64,000 bases of DNA from Mangrovivirga cuniculi (GTDB lineage: Bacteria > Bacteroidota > Bacteroidia > Cytophagales > Cyclobacteriaceae). Of this stretch, positions 1 to 10,214 are shown one piece after another. A program made the position numbers and the translations under genes. The stretch spans positions 2,296,001 to 2,360,000 of the forward strand of contig NZ_CP028923.1 of the NCBI RefSeq assembly GCF_005166025.1. Reading direction: 5' to 3'. The number at the start of each line of letters is the position of its first letter. The stretch's first letter is position 1. Under the pieces are notes generated by a model. It was not told where the DNA came from and did not search any database. It saw only the letters and a program-made list of their open reading frames with translations.

Positions 1-558
1 AAAATATATAATGCCTGGAGAACAGGGAATACAGGTTTTCCAATGGTTGATGCATCTATGAGGAGCCTTATCAGAAAAGGCTATGTAAATTTTAGAATGA
101 GAGCAATGCTGATTTCATTTTTATGCCATTTATGTAATCAGTCATGGGAAAATGCTTCAACCTGGTTATCAAAGTTGTTTCTCGATTTTGAGCCTGGAAT
201 ACATTACCCTCAAATTCAAATGCAGGCTGGCCTAACAGGCATTAATACCATTAGAATTTATAATCCTGTTAAACAAGCATATGAAAATGATGAGAAGGGA
301 AATTTTATTAAAGAATTCGTTCCTGAATTAAAAGATGTTCCTGTTCCATTGCTATTTGAACCCCATAAATTAACTGCTTCAGAGCAAATAATGTACAATT
401 GCAGAATTGGAGAGGATTATCCAAAACCACTTTTTGAACTTTCAAAGGCATATTCAGCAGCCAGAGAAAGGTTATGGAAGCTTCATAAATCTGCTCCGGT
501 AAAAAATGACAAGAATCGAATTCTTAAGAAACATACTGTCAAAGACCGGAAAGTATAA
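1..558 (+). CDS. Cryptochrome/photolyase family protein, C-terminal part (5' end outside window)
   Basis: The reading frame is open from the first base and gives about 185 residues of the FAD-binding helical domain of the photolyase/cryptochrome family. Residues 6-21 carry the family pattern W-R-T-G-x-T-G-x-P-x-V-D-A-x-M-R, followed by F-R-M-R and, later, the R-I-Y-N-P-x-x-Q segment and a VPEL box. These proteins bind FAD and either repair UV-induced pyrimidine dimers or act as blue-light sensors. The start lies upstream of the window, so class and antenna domain cannot be judged. The segment around YPQIQMQAG differs from the WQW of class I enzymes, so repair activity is not certain. It is followed after 28 bases by a repair nuclease gene. 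Confidence 0.85.
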   Translation, partial: KIYNAWRTGNTGFPMVDASMRSLIRKGYVNFRMRAMLISFLCHLCNQSWENASTWLSKLFLDFEPGIHYPQIQMQAGLTGINTIRIYNPVKQAYENDEKGNFIKEFVPELKDVPVPLLFEPHKLTASEQIMYNCRIGEDYPKPLFELSKAYSAARERLWKLHKSAPVKNDKNRILKKHTVKDRKV

Positions 559-586
559 TTCAGATTGTTATATTAAATTTGTTTTG

Positions 587-1822
587 ATGAATGAGCCAAT
601 AATTTTTTTACATACGGGTGATGTCCACCTTGATAGTCCGTTCAAGGGAATTAAAGAAAACAATCGTATTCTGGCAAAGAAACTCACTGATGCATCTTAT
701 GATTCATTTAAACTATTAATAAGCCATGCTATCAGCGATAATGTAGATTTTGTTTTGATTTCGGGTGATCTTTTTGATTCAGAAAAGAAGAGCCTTAAAA
801 CCATTTTATTTTTAAAGGAACAGTTTGATTTACTTTTAGAAAGGAATATTAAAGTGATAGCTATAGCAGGAAATCACGATCCTTACTTCTCATGGCCTGA
901 TGATCTGATTTCTCATAAAGCTCTTCACCTATTTGAGCCGGGAAAAGTTTCATCTTTAGTTCTTGAATCAAAGAAAGGACTGAAAGTTAATTTTACCGGG
1001 TATTCATATAATTCAAAAGTATTGAGAGAATCAATACATGGTCAGTATGAAATCTCAAAAGATGCCGATTTTAATATAGCCTTGCTCCATGGAAGTGTGG
1101 GTGATATTAAAAATGAGCATCATCGGTATGCTCCATTTAATATTAGTGATTTAAAAGATACAGAATTCGATTATTGGGCATTAGGACATATACATAAGCC
1201 GGAAATTCTTGGGGATCGAATAGCTTACTGTGGGATTCCTCAACCAAGAAATTTTAAGGAGTTATCAGGGGGTAATTATCTAAAAGTAAATTTAAACGAT
1301 AATAAAAAACCCGAACTGAACTATATAAATATTAGTAAGGTTGAATTTAGAAGTATTGAAGTAGCCGTAACTGAAAAAGATAATATAACCTCATGTATAA
1401 AAGCAATAAAAGATGCCCTTACGGATTCTGATGATGACAAGTTTTATGTGAATAGGGTGAATTTATACGGAGATTCAAACTCCTTGTATAATTACTTTAA
1501 AGTAGAATCTAACAAAGAGGACTTTATCGATAATTTGAATGAGTTTTATGACAATCAGTTAGTGGATGATATTTTCCCCAATCTGGAACAGTACATCGAA
1601 AGAGAAAAGTTTTTTAATGCAAATTCTTTTTTTAAAGAATTAAGTAATCTATTGGAAAAATATCCTTTTGCTGAACACCTTGAGACTGGCTACTTAAAAA
1701 ATAAAAGTTTAAAACGGATCACTGATAAAATCTTAGCTGAGGAAGAGAAAAGACCAAGCAAACAGGATTTAGAACGAATTTTGATTGATTTATTTAAAGC
1801 AGAGTTTGATGAGGATATTTGA
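587..1822 (+). CDS. SbcD/YhaO-like metallophosphoesterase (DNA repair exonuclease subunit)
   Basis: This 411-residue protein has the calcineurin-like phosphoesterase motifs near its start: GDVHLDSP, then GDLFD, GNHD, a HG pair in LLHGSVG and GHIHKP, which together bind two metal ions. Families of this type (SbcD, Mre11, YhaO) cut DNA ends and work with an SMC-like ATPase. That partner is encoded directly downstream with a 14-base overlap, which supports a SbcCD-type complex. The start at 587 was chosen because the protein then begins MNEPIIFLHTGD, placing the first motif at the usual position. An upstream in-frame ATG at 506 would overlap the photolyase gene and add 27 unrelated residues. Confidence 0.9.
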   Translation: MNEPIIFLHTGDVHLDSPFKGIKENNRILAKKLTDASYDSFKLLISHAISDNVDFVLISGDLFDSEKKSLKTILFLKEQFDLLLERNIKVIAIAGNHDPYFSWPDDLISHKALHLFEPGKVSSLVLESKKGLKVNFTGYSYNSKVLRESIHGQYEISKDADFNIALLHGSVGDIKNEHHRYAPFNISDLKDTEFDYWALGHIHKPEILGDRIAYCGIPQPRNFKELSGGNYLKVNLNDNKKPELNYINISKVEFRSIEVAVTEKDNITSCIKAIKDALTDSDDDKFYVNRVNLYGDSNSLYNYFKVESNKEDFIDNLNEFYDNQLVDDIFPNLEQYIEREKFFNANSFFKELSNLLEKYPFAEHLETGYLKNKSLKRITDKILAEEEKRPSKQDLERILIDLFKAEFDEDI

Positions 1823-4415
1823 AATTCATATTGAAGGTTTTGGTAAGCTATCAAACTTTAAAATTAAAAATCTTTCCTCCGGCATTAATTTGATCTTTGG
1901 GAAAAATGAGTCCGGTAAGTCTACTGTGATGAAATTTGTCATTTATACTTTGTTTGGCTATCCGACCACTAAGCGGTCTATTTCTAATATGGAACCAGTA
2001 AATGGAGGAGCTCACGGAGGAAGGATATTAATTGAACATGCCAAATATGGAAAAATATGGTTTGAAAGATATTATGGGCCAAATGGTGGGCAACTGAGGA
2101 TATATGATCAGAAGGGTGGTCTTTATGAGAATACAGATGAGCTTTTATATGATATCACCGAGAATCAATTCAGGAATATCTATGCAATAACAATTGATGA
2201 ACTCAACTCTTCAGGATCAATTGGCGGAAGTGAGTTTTTCGAAATGCTTATTAGCAGAAATATGGGATTGAGAAATGTAAATTTGACTGAGGTTAAAGAT
2301 CAATTAAAATCTGAGAAAAAGAACTTGCTGGGACATGGCAAAAAAGGGTTGATTAATGAAATTCTTGAAGAGAAAGAACAGCTTGAACATATAAAAGAAG
2401 TAGAAACACAAAAATATGATCATTATTATACTTTAATAAATACGATTAAAACTGAAAAGAAGGTTTTAGTCAGTAAACGGGAACAACTAGGTGGCCTTGA
2501 AAGAGAATTGATCGATCATCAAAGGATATTGGATATGTATCCTGAGTATTTAAGGTTTGCTGAAAATAATAAGGAAATTTCTAATATGCCTTTGCATGAA
2601 TCGCTGACTACAGATCAGTTAAAGAAGGCCATATTACTTAAAAATAGTATTGTTAAACTAACCGATGAAATAGATACTTTAGACCAGGAGCTAACAGAAG
2701 CTGATTCTGAACGAAGACTACTGCAATACGATGATACTCTGATTTCGAAAAAAGATGAAATTGAAGAATTAAAGTCTAATTATAAATACCTGGAAAACCT
2801 GACTACCCGAGTAAAAAGTGAAAAAATAAGGTTGACAAGTCTGAAAAAGGAAATAGACAAGGAAGCGAGGGAGCTGGGATTTGATGATAAGAAAGTTCTT
2901 CAATTAGCATCTAATAATAATATCAATAAGTCACGGGCTTTTGTTAATGAATATAAAAATATCAAAGCTGAATTATCTGAGAAAGAAAAGTCACAAAACG
3001 AAAAGTTAAGGATTATACAATCAGATCCTGTATATAAAAAGTTTAATATTCTATTTATATCACTGTCAGTTTTGTTTTTTCTGACGAGTTTTTTTCTTTT
3101 CGAAAAGAGTATTATCCTCCTATCGATTGGCAGCTTAGTCTTATCTGTCAGTTTTGTGGTTTATCTTATAATGCGACACAGACATCGAACAGCCCTCGTT
3201 TCCGGATTGTTTGATGAAATTGAGGAAGCAAAAAATCAATTGGACGAAAGGTTGGATCGACATCTGAACACGGTATTGAACGGAAGAAACTTTGCGACCA
3301 TATATGATCTTGACCAATGGCTTGACAAATCTGAAAATTTAATAAAAAGTGTATCTGAGTGGATATTAAATGTTAAAACATATAAATCTCAGGAATCAGA
3401 ATTACATCAGTTAGAAGAACAAATAGAGCAATTGCAGGGTAGGGAAATCAATAAAAATGATATAGTTAATGAGCTAAAGAATTTATTAACTGAATTTGAA
3501 GAGGCCCAGTTAAAGGAGCGGGAATTATTTAAAATCAAGCAGAGGGTAGTAGATAAAGAAAGATTGTGGAACGAAAAGTTAAGAGAAAGGCAGGAGTTTA
3601 TAAGTGAATTAAATAAAATATCAGAAGCATCCAACCTGGATAGTGATTCGGATTTAAATAAGCTGTTAAAGACATCGGAAATGAGAGACGAATTACAAAA
3701 ACAAAATTCAGAAATAATTTTTGCCTGTGGAAAGGTGTTTGGTTTGGAAAGGATAACTAATCTGGAGGAGATATTTAAAGAAATTCAGCCAATAGCTCTT
3801 GAAAATAAGATTAACTCGATTAAAGGAATATGTGCTGAGCTTAGAATTGAAATAGATCATATTACTGAAAGCCTGGCAAGAAACACTCAAACAGTAGAAA
3901 ATCTTGAAAAAGAATCTCAAGAATCCATATTCCAAAAGTTGGCTATGAACGAAGCCAGTTTACTTGAGAAAACCCGGGAATATTATCAGTTAGATTATCT
4001 ACTATATTTGATAGAAAAGGCTACTGAAAACCTAGAGAATTCCATTAAGCCAACCATAGTAAAAGAAGCAGAAGACATCTTTTCCAGGATTACGGAAGGA
4101 AAGTATTCATTTGTTCAGGAGGAAAGGAATAAATTTGTAAGTGTTTCTGGGAAAAATGGTAAAAAAATCAAAGTCGATGACCTTAGTCGGGGAACAAAGG
4201 AACAACTGTACCTATCTATACGATTAGCTATGATCAAAGTAAAGAAAGACCCTATTCCAATATTACTTGATGATATTTTAGTCAATTTTGATGATTTGCG
4301 ATTGAATACTACTATTGATGAACTTAAAAGAATTTCCATCAATCATCAGATTCTTCTTTTTTCATGTCACCCATCTATGAAGAATTACCTTGGGGATAAT
4401 ACCATTGAAATTTAA
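1809..4415 (+). CDS. YhaN/SbcC-like AAA ATPase with coiled coils
   Basis: The 868-residue protein starts MRIFEIHIEGFGK, has a Walker A motif GKNESGKST at residues 31-39, long coiled-coil regions, an ABC-type signature (LSRGTKEQ, about residue 790) and a Walker B ILLDDILVNFDD near residue 820. This is the Rad50/SbcC layout. Two hydrophobic segments at about residues 411-455 sit in the middle of the coiled coil, as known in YhaN-type proteins, suggesting membrane attachment. It overlaps the nuclease gene by 14 bases, so the two are translated together. Start 1809 was preferred over 1785 because it gives the canonical N-terminus. Confidence 0.88.
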   Translation: MRIFEIHIEGFGKLSNFKIKNLSSGINLIFGKNESGKSTVMKFVIYTLFGYPTTKRSISNMEPVNGGAHGGRILIEHAKYGKIWFERYYGPNGGQLRIYDQKGGLYENTDELLYDITENQFRNIYAITIDELNSSGSIGGSEFFEMLISRNMGLRNVNLTEVKDQLKSEKKNLLGHGKKGLINEILEEKEQLEHIKEVETQKYDHYYTLINTIKTEKKVLVSKREQLGGLERELIDHQRILDMYPEYLRFAENNKEISNMPLHESLTTDQLKKAILLKNSIVKLTDEIDTLDQELTEADSERRLLQYDDTLISKKDEIEELKSNYKYLENLTTRVKSEKIRLTSLKKEIDKEARELGFDDKKVLQLASNNNINKSRAFVNEYKNIKAELSEKEKSQNEKLRIIQSDPVYKKFNILFISLSVLFFLTSFFLFEKSIILLSIGSLVLSVSFVVYLIMRHRHRTALVSGLFDEIEEAKNQLDERLDRHLNTVLNGRNFATIYDLDQWLDKSENLIKSVSEWILNVKTYKSQESELHQLEEQIEQLQGREINKNDIVNELKNLLTEFEEAQLKERELFKIKQRVVDKERLWNEKLRERQEFISELNKISEASNLDSDSDLNKLLKTSEMRDELQKQNSEIIFACGKVFGLERITNLEEIFKEIQPIALENKINSIKGICAELRIEIDHITESLARNTQTVENLEKESQESIFQKLAMNEASLLEKTREYYQLDYLLYLIEKATENLENSIKPTIVKEAEDIFSRITEGKYSFVQEERNKFVSVSGKNGKKIKVDDLSRGTKEQLYLSIRLAMIKVKKDPIPILLDDILVNFDDLRLNTTIDELKRISINHQILLFSCHPSMKNYLGDNTIEI

Positions 4416-4494
4416 AAAAAATAATGGGTGTAATGACCATTAGTTAGTAACTTATTTAACTCTTAGAAACAATGAAGTACCATGAATAATATTC

Positions 4495-6813
4495 ATGAAA
4501 ATGGATGTTAATTTGCTTGCTTTCCTAAAAAAATATCGGACCCTTACTAAGATCGTAATATCACTATCAGTATTCTATGTTATAAGCATATTGGTAATTG
4601 ATTTTTTCGGCAGGAACTTCATAATAAAGACCGTAGAGGAACAAACTTCAAGAAAGGTGGATGTTAGTAGTTTTCGTATCAATCCATTCACTTCGTCATG
4701 TGCTATTAATGAAATGGTTATTTATGAAAAAGATGAGGAAACTCCCTTTTTAAGTATTCAAAATTTCACTATCGATGTTTCTTTTTTTTCATTATTTAGA
4801 ACTGATTTACACATATCTGAAGTTTCAGTTAATGAGTTAAAAATTTATGTTATTCAGGGTGCTGATGATATTAATATAGAAGATCTGAAAGAATCAATGG
4901 AAAGATCTTTGTCTCAAATGGAGTCAAAGGGAATAAAATATGAAAATATTGTTGTAGATAAGTTAATCTTTAATGGGGGAGAGGCTGGTTATAGAAATAC
5001 CCTGTTTAATGGAGAGGCTAACTTTAATCATATTAAACTTGCAGTTGAAAAAAGTAAAAAGAATTCAAATAAATATTTCTTATCCGGTAGTTGTCAATCA
5101 GTAGCTGGTGGCAATATCGAATTATCTGGAGTCTTTGATCAGTCTAGCGGAGATTATAATAATAGAATTATTATAGATCAGTTTAATATAAATTTTTTAA
5201 AGCCTTTTATTGATAAAGCATTATACGTTGAAAATTTAACGGGAAAGGTTAACCTTAATATATTTCTAGGGGAAATATTGATTCGCTTATTTCAGAAGCA
5301 AGCGGAGTGGTCCATCTTTATGATTTTTCAGTTAATGGAGAAAATAAAATGGAATTAGCAGCCTTAAGTGAAATCGAGTTTATTATTGATACAATTTCAG
5401 CTTATCAGGGTAATTATCATATTTCCAGATTAAACCTAAAAGAGCCTTCATTAGAAATATACAGGGTAAGCACAGGAAACAATATAGTTAGAAAGTTTTC
5501 TATGGATATGTTGACCACTTCAGATTTTGATTCTTTACTAAATCTAAGTCACTCTGATCCTGATAGTATGATAGCTCATTATGATAAATTAAATTTTATC
5601 CACAGTTCCTATCTGAAATTTTACAATACTGTATACACAGGGGCAATTAATGTAATCAAGCAATATTCCTTCAAGGAATTAAAATTAGATAGTTTACATA
5701 TAGAAAGAGGCAGGTTAGAATATAGTGATTATTCTTCTGGAGAGCCTTTTTATTTACAATTAGAAGAAGGATTTGCTAAAATGAATTCGTTTAATTCTAA
5801 TTCGGATAATTCAAAGTTATTTTTTAATGCAGAAATGAATTATTCAGGTCATCTTTCTGGAAGAGTTGTATTTAAATCTTTAAAAGACAGGGAAATTCAA
5901 ATTTCGCATAAAATTAAAGATATAAAGATAGTTGATTTTTCTCCATTCACTGATTTTTATATTGACCAGCCTTTTTGGGATGGCATAATTAATCTTCAGG
6001 CAGAAACCGAAATTGACGATGACTATATGTATAGTACAAATGATGTTGTTATCACACATCTGGAAGTGGGTGATAAGATTCCGGGGACAAAAAATAAGAA
6101 AATCCCTTCCCGGTTTGCGGTTGGATTAATGAAGGATGTAAAAGGGGAAGTGAAGTTGTCAATTCCTATAAAAGGCAAGGTGGGACATCCCGAATCAGAT
6201 TTCATACCCAATGTTGGTAAAGTAGTGAAGGATCTTGTGGTAAAAACAGCAGCAACACCTGTGAAATTAATTTCAAAACCATTTAAAGATAAATCAAATA
6301 AAATCCGGGAAATCAAATTTAATTATTTGGATAGTGTAATATCAATTAAACAAAAAAGGAACTCAATACTATTTCAAAATTATTAAAAAAGAGGCCGTCA
6401 GGGTCGAACTTATTCATACCTATAATAAAGATTGGGAAGCAAGACAGTATGCATTGTTTCAATTAAAGAATCTTTATTATAAACAAAGAATAAACAAGGG
6501 CCCTGATCTGACTATAATTGATACCTTGAAAATAGTTAGCATTGGGAAAATGGATGCAGATTTTAATGAATTCATATCAAATTTGATGCAAAAAGAAGGG
6601 GTTGTCTATGATCCTGAAGAATTAGCTTTAAATTATTTTGGTAAAGAAGAAATCTATTCATTAATCAATTCATTAAAACATTCAAGGGAGGTTAATACAT
6701 TAGAATATTTAGAAGAAAAAACAGGAATTGATCAAAACGAGAAAAGATATTTTATCAGTTATCAGAATGAAAAAGAAATAAAAAATACCAGGATAGACCA
6801 AGTTTTAGGGTGA
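4495..6813 (+). CDS. AsmA/DUF748-like envelope protein, interrupted by two frameshifts
   Basis: Three open segments (4495-5358, 5307-6386, 6454-6813) join into one protein of about 770 residues. It has an N-terminal membrane anchor (about residues 18-38), then a large beta-rich periplasmic region. The stretch IPSRFAVGLMKDVKGEV with IPIKGKVGHPESDF resembles DUF748/AsmA proteins, which are linked to outer-membrane lipid transport and assembly. The first break is at a GGGG run (5269-5272): one more G restores VNLNIFLGGNIDSL. The second is at an A6 run (6352-6357): one A fewer restores IKQKGTQYYFKIIKKEAV. Both look like indel errors. An LpxL-like acyltransferase and an Omp85-like protein follow. 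Confidence 0.75.
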
Positions 6814-6944
6814 TTGTCCATTCAGGTAAATAATCTAAAATGACTTCAAAATCGAACTAAAAAAATTAGTTAATAAAAAGTAGTTTTTTCTTTATTCATA
6901 ATCTGATAATTAGGATTTTTGTGCAGGAATAGAACCAGGGTCTA

Positions 6945-7835
6945 ATGATGTATTACGTAACTGCATTTTTTTATTATTTATTTATAAAGCCTTTATCCTT
7001 ATTACCACTAAGAGTACTTTATGTATTTTCTGATTTTTTATTTCTGATAATGTATTATTTGATCAGTTATCGGAAAGAAGTAGTTTTCGGTAATATGAAA
7101 AGGGTGTTTTCAGACAAATCCGAAAATGAGATAGAGCCTATTGCAAAAGAGTTTTACAGGCATTTTTGTGACCTGATAATTGAAAGTTTAAAATTATTCA
7201 GTATTTCAAAAAAGGAAGTAATTAATAGATGTAGAATAGTTAACCCTGAAGTACTTAATAAATATTTTGAGAAGGGGAAAAATGTATCTCTGGTTTGTGC
7301 TCATCACAATAACTGGGAAATGGCTGCTGTAGCATTTCCCCCACAGGTAGGCAATGGTTTAATCTCAGTAATTTACTCCCCCTTGTCAAATAAATTTTTT
7401 GATAAGAAAATGCAGAAATCGAGGTCAAAATACGGAATGTATTTGATACCAAAGCAAGAAGTTTTGAAGTTTTTTAATACGAAAAGAGAAAGACCAACGA
7501 TGGTAGCTTTTGCTGCTGATCAATCACCCCAGAGGTCAAATAAAAATGTTTACTGGATGGACTTTCTAGGGCAGGAAACAGCAGTTATGTATGGAACAGA
7601 AAGGTACTCTACCCGATACGATTACTCAATAGTGTATCTTCATATAAAAAAGGTAAAAAGAGGTTATTATGAGCTTATTCTTGAAGATTTAATAGCGGAT
7701 TCACAAGCTACTGAAAAAGGGGAGATTACAGAAAAATACACTAGGCTCATGGAGCAGGACATTTATGACCAGCCTGCATATTGGTTATGGACGCATAAGC
7801 GATGGAAAAAGAAACGTTCTGAAGATGAAGCTTAG
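6945..7835 (+). CDS. Lysophospholipid/lipid A acyltransferase (LpxL/HtrB family)
   Basis: This 296-residue protein has a hydrophobic N-terminus (about residues 5-45) and the acyltransferase motif in the form HHNNWE at about residues 119-124, matching the H-x4-D/E active site of the LpxL/HtrB family. A second family block, FAADQSP, follows near residue 187. Enzymes of this family add secondary acyl chains to lipid A or make related acylated lipids at the inner membrane. An ATG three bases downstream (6948) is an equally possible start. It sits between an AsmA-like protein and an outer-membrane barrel, which fits an envelope role. Acceptor and chain length cannot be read from sequence. Confidence 0.85.
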   Translation: MMYYVTAFFYYLFIKPLSLLPLRVLYVFSDFLFLIMYYLISYRKEVVFGNMKRVFSDKSENEIEPIAKEFYRHFCDLIIESLKLFSISKKEVINRCRIVNPEVLNKYFEKGKNVSLVCAHHNNWEMAAVAFPPQVGNGLISVIYSPLSNKFFDKKMQKSRSKYGMYLIPKQEVLKFFNTKRERPTMVAFAADQSPQRSNKNVYWMDFLGQETAVMYGTERYSTRYDYSIVYLHIKKVKRGYYELILEDLIADSQATEKGEITEKYTRLMEQDIYDQPAYWLWTHKRWKKKRSEDEA

Positions 7836-7871
7836 GACTTAAATAATATATGATTCACAAATAATTTTTTA

Positions 7872-9143
7872 ATGAATAAAGTAAACTTCGCTGGTCAATT
7901 ATTAATAGTAATGTTGATCACATTGATTTGTGGATGTCCTGCTTTGGCTCAAAATCAGGATACAACATCAACTTCCCGGGATAGTGAATTGAAGCAAGGT
8001 AAATTATATATTACTCCCTTACCTGCAATTGCATCAAACCCTACTTCCGGTTTTATTTATGGTGTGGCTGCTTCTGCCGGAATGTATCTCGGAGAGCCAG
8101 ATGATACTCGAATTTCTTCTGCGTTCCTTGCCTTTACTTATTCTACAAAAGAACAACTGGCGCTAATATTAAAGAGTAATGTCTTTTCAAATAAAGAAAA
8201 ATGGAATCTTCTGGGTGATTGGAGATATTTGGTCACAAATCAACCTACTTATGGTTTAGGTACCGGGCCTCAAAGCGCTAAACCTATAGGAGAGGGGATA
8301 GAAATAAATGGTGTGAAAGGGCGACCAGATCTTGATGATCAATTAATGTATTTTAATTTATTGAGGTTCCATGAAACTGCATTTAGAAAGGTAAAGAATA
8401 ATTTTTATCTGGGGCTAGGATATCATTTGGACTATCACTTTAATATAGATGATGTAGAACTCGATTTGAGTACTAATGATGGTGATGGAGTGAAATATAC
8501 AAGCCATTATAAATATAGTGTAGAGAACGGTTTTGATCCGGAAAAATACATATTATCTGGAGTTAGTTTAAATGCAGCATATGATAGCAGAGATAATGCA
8601 ATTAACCCTTATTCGGGTATGTATTCTTTACTTACTTTTAGGATTAATCCCACATTTTTAGGGAGCGATGCTAATTCAACCAGTCTTTGGGCAGAATTTC
8701 GTGATTATTACAATCTATCAAAGAATAGGCCTCGGCATTTGATTGCCTTATGGGCTTTTACACATATTCAAACAAGTGGAACACATCCATATATGAATTT
8801 ACCTGCAATTGGCTGGGATGTTTATGGCAGATCAGGAAGAGCATATACTCAGGGGAGATTCAGGGGAGAAAAGATTGGTTATGCAGAGCTGGAGTACAGA
8901 GTTCCGCTTCCTCCTATAATTAAAAAATATCCTGAATTATTTGGCTTAGTTGCTTTCGTTAATGCAACAACGGCAAGTAGTAAGCCTGCTGGTATCAAAT
9001 TTATGGAATACATTGATCCGGCTGCGGGCGTAGGCTTGAGATTTATGCTAAATACCAAAAGCAGAGCTAATGTCACCATCGATTACGCCTGGGGCAGGTA
9101 TGGAGAAAGAGGACTTTATTTCAATTTGAATGAAACATTTTAA
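7872..9143 (+). CDS. Omp85/BamA-type outer-membrane beta-barrel protein without POTRA domains
   Basis: A signal peptide covers about residues 1-27 (ending ALAQ), followed by a 395-residue beta-rich barrel that ends in an aromatic residue (NETF), as outer-membrane barrels do. Near residue 328 the sequence GRFRGEKIGYAELEYR resembles the conserved RGF-type loop and the following strand of the Omp85 surface-antigen domain. At 423 residues it is too short to carry POTRA repeats, so it is a barrel-only family member. Its job is unknown: it may help insertion or lipid passage in the outer membrane. It follows the acyltransferase by 36 bases and probably shares its transcript. Confidence 0.75.
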   Translation: MNKVNFAGQLLIVMLITLICGCPALAQNQDTTSTSRDSELKQGKLYITPLPAIASNPTSGFIYGVAASAGMYLGEPDDTRISSAFLAFTYSTKEQLALILKSNVFSNKEKWNLLGDWRYLVTNQPTYGLGTGPQSAKPIGEGIEINGVKGRPDLDDQLMYFNLLRFHETAFRKVKNNFYLGLGYHLDYHFNIDDVELDLSTNDGDGVKYTSHYKYSVENGFDPEKYILSGVSLNAAYDSRDNAINPYSGMYSLLTFRINPTFLGSDANSTSLWAEFRDYYNLSKNRPRHLIALWAFTHIQTSGTHPYMNLPAIGWDVYGRSGRAYTQGRFRGEKIGYAELEYRVPLPPIIKKYPELFGLVAFVNATTASSKPAGIKFMEYIDPAAGVGLRFMLNTKSRANVTIDYAWGRYGERGLYFNLNETF

Positions 9144-9409
9144 ACCATATACAGGTCATCATATCGATATATCTGTTTTTGAAGTTTCCATTTGATCCAG
9201 GCAAGAACCTCATGATGTTTCTCATTTTCCAGTAAAGTGGTTTCGAGTACTTCTAGTAAATGATCGAACTGGTCATTTGTTATCTGCATTGAGCCGCCTC
9301 TCTTAGGGTCTATGATATAGTGATAGAAATCATAGCCTTTCTTTTTATCATAATCTACAAGCTTTATTAATAGTAGATATTCACTTTTCCAGCAATTAAT
9401 TTGAACCAT
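9140..9409 (-). CDS. Small conserved-looking protein of unknown function
   Basis: This 89-residue protein is rich in charged and aromatic residues and has no signal peptide, membrane segment or metal motif. I do not recognise a family. Its stop overlaps the stop of the convergent barrel gene by four bases. It is counted as a real gene because it fills the space between two well-supported genes, has normal composition and no competing frame. The 304 bases upstream of it contain no other gene but do contain a perfect 16-base palindrome at 9544-9559. Confidence 0.5.
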   Translation of the reverse strand: MVQINCWKSEYLLLIKLVDYDKKKGYDFYHYIIDPKRGGSMQITNDQFDHLLEVLETTLLENEKHHEVLAWIKWKLQKQIYRYDDLYMV

Positions 9410-9543
9410 AACTATCTGTTTTTTGCAAATTTGATGATTGAATATTAATAAACAGAAAATCGAATGTTGTGAAAACTTTATTAATTAACCTCAATTATTA
9501 ATTATTTCTTTCTTAAATAAGAATCAATTATAAACCCTCTTTT

Positions 9544-9559
9544 ATTAAGTATACTTAAT
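9544..9559. promoter_or_regulatory. Perfect 16-base palindrome, possible operator
   Basis: The sequence ATTAAGTATACTTAAT is its own reverse complement. It lies in the 304-base gap between the divergent genes starting at 9409 and 9714, about 135 bases upstream of the former and 155 bases upstream of the latter. Its core TAAGTATACTTA also occurs at 42358-42369 in front of the RHH-like gene, so both may be bound by the same regulator. The rest of the gap (9410-9713) shows no gene or clear terminator. Confidence 0.4.
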
Positions 9560-9713
9560 ATTTGTTTTTGTCGTGCTTTAATAAATTCCATTTAGATTCT
9601 ATAATGCAGTAATTATATCGTAAATTATGAAGCTAATATTTATAAATACTTTGATTACAGGTTATAAAATCCTTATAAACTGTATCTTTAGAGTAAAGAC
9701 GTTGATAAACTAA

Positions 9714-10214
9714 ATGGGAAGTATCAGATTTTTTAGGACACAGAATGGGTTTTGCTATTTAAATGATGAAGAGATAATAGTCTCAGATAAGGATAGCGCC
9801 AGTATTATTCTTGCTAATGATTTTAAACTAACAAAGACATTCAATTTACTTTTCTATGGTGTTTTCTCTGTAGGTATGCTTTTTCTGGCCTATGAATTTT
9901 ATAAAAATGGGAAATTAATACCAGTTGGAATATTTACTATGGTCAGCATATACTTTGCTTATGGGCTTTTTGACTGCATAATAAATGTTTCTATAAAAAA
10001 GATTCAAAAGAAAAATATCAGTCATGTTTCCTTCCACAAAGGGATAGCCGGTCTTACCAGGTCTAAATTCGTAGTCCATTTTATTGATGGAGAAGATAAG
10101 GAGCGAAAACGAAATATTTATTTAGCTGATACCCTATTCAATATGACTGATTATAATCCGGTCATCGAACTTTTGAAGGATGCAGGGTATCTTGATGAGG
10201 ATGATCAATTATAA
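9714..10214 (+). CDS. Membrane protein of unknown function with two transmembrane segments
   Basis: This 166-residue protein has two hydrophobic segments at about residues 43-62 and 69-90, flanked by hydrophilic regions. This resembles small proteins with a membrane hairpin followed by a cytoplasmic domain. I do not recognise a named family and assign no function. Its 3' end overlaps the convergent cysteine-rich gene by ten bases. It is preceded by a long AT-rich region that holds the palindrome at 9544. Confidence that it is a real gene is good, because composition is normal and the frame is uncontested. Confidence 0.6.
   Translation: MGSIRFFRTQNGFCYLNDEEIIVSDKDSASIILANDFKLTKTFNLLFYGVFSVGMLFLAYEFYKNGKLIPVGIFTMVSIYFAYGLFDCIINVSIKKIQKKNISHVSFHKGIAGLTRSKFVVHFIDGEDKERKRNIYLADTLFNMTDYNPVIELLKDAGYLDEDDQL

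Noticed and set aside
506-587. Upstream start for the SbcD-like gene
   Set aside because: It overlaps the photolyase gene and adds residues without similarity, while the ATG at 587 gives the canonical N-terminus.
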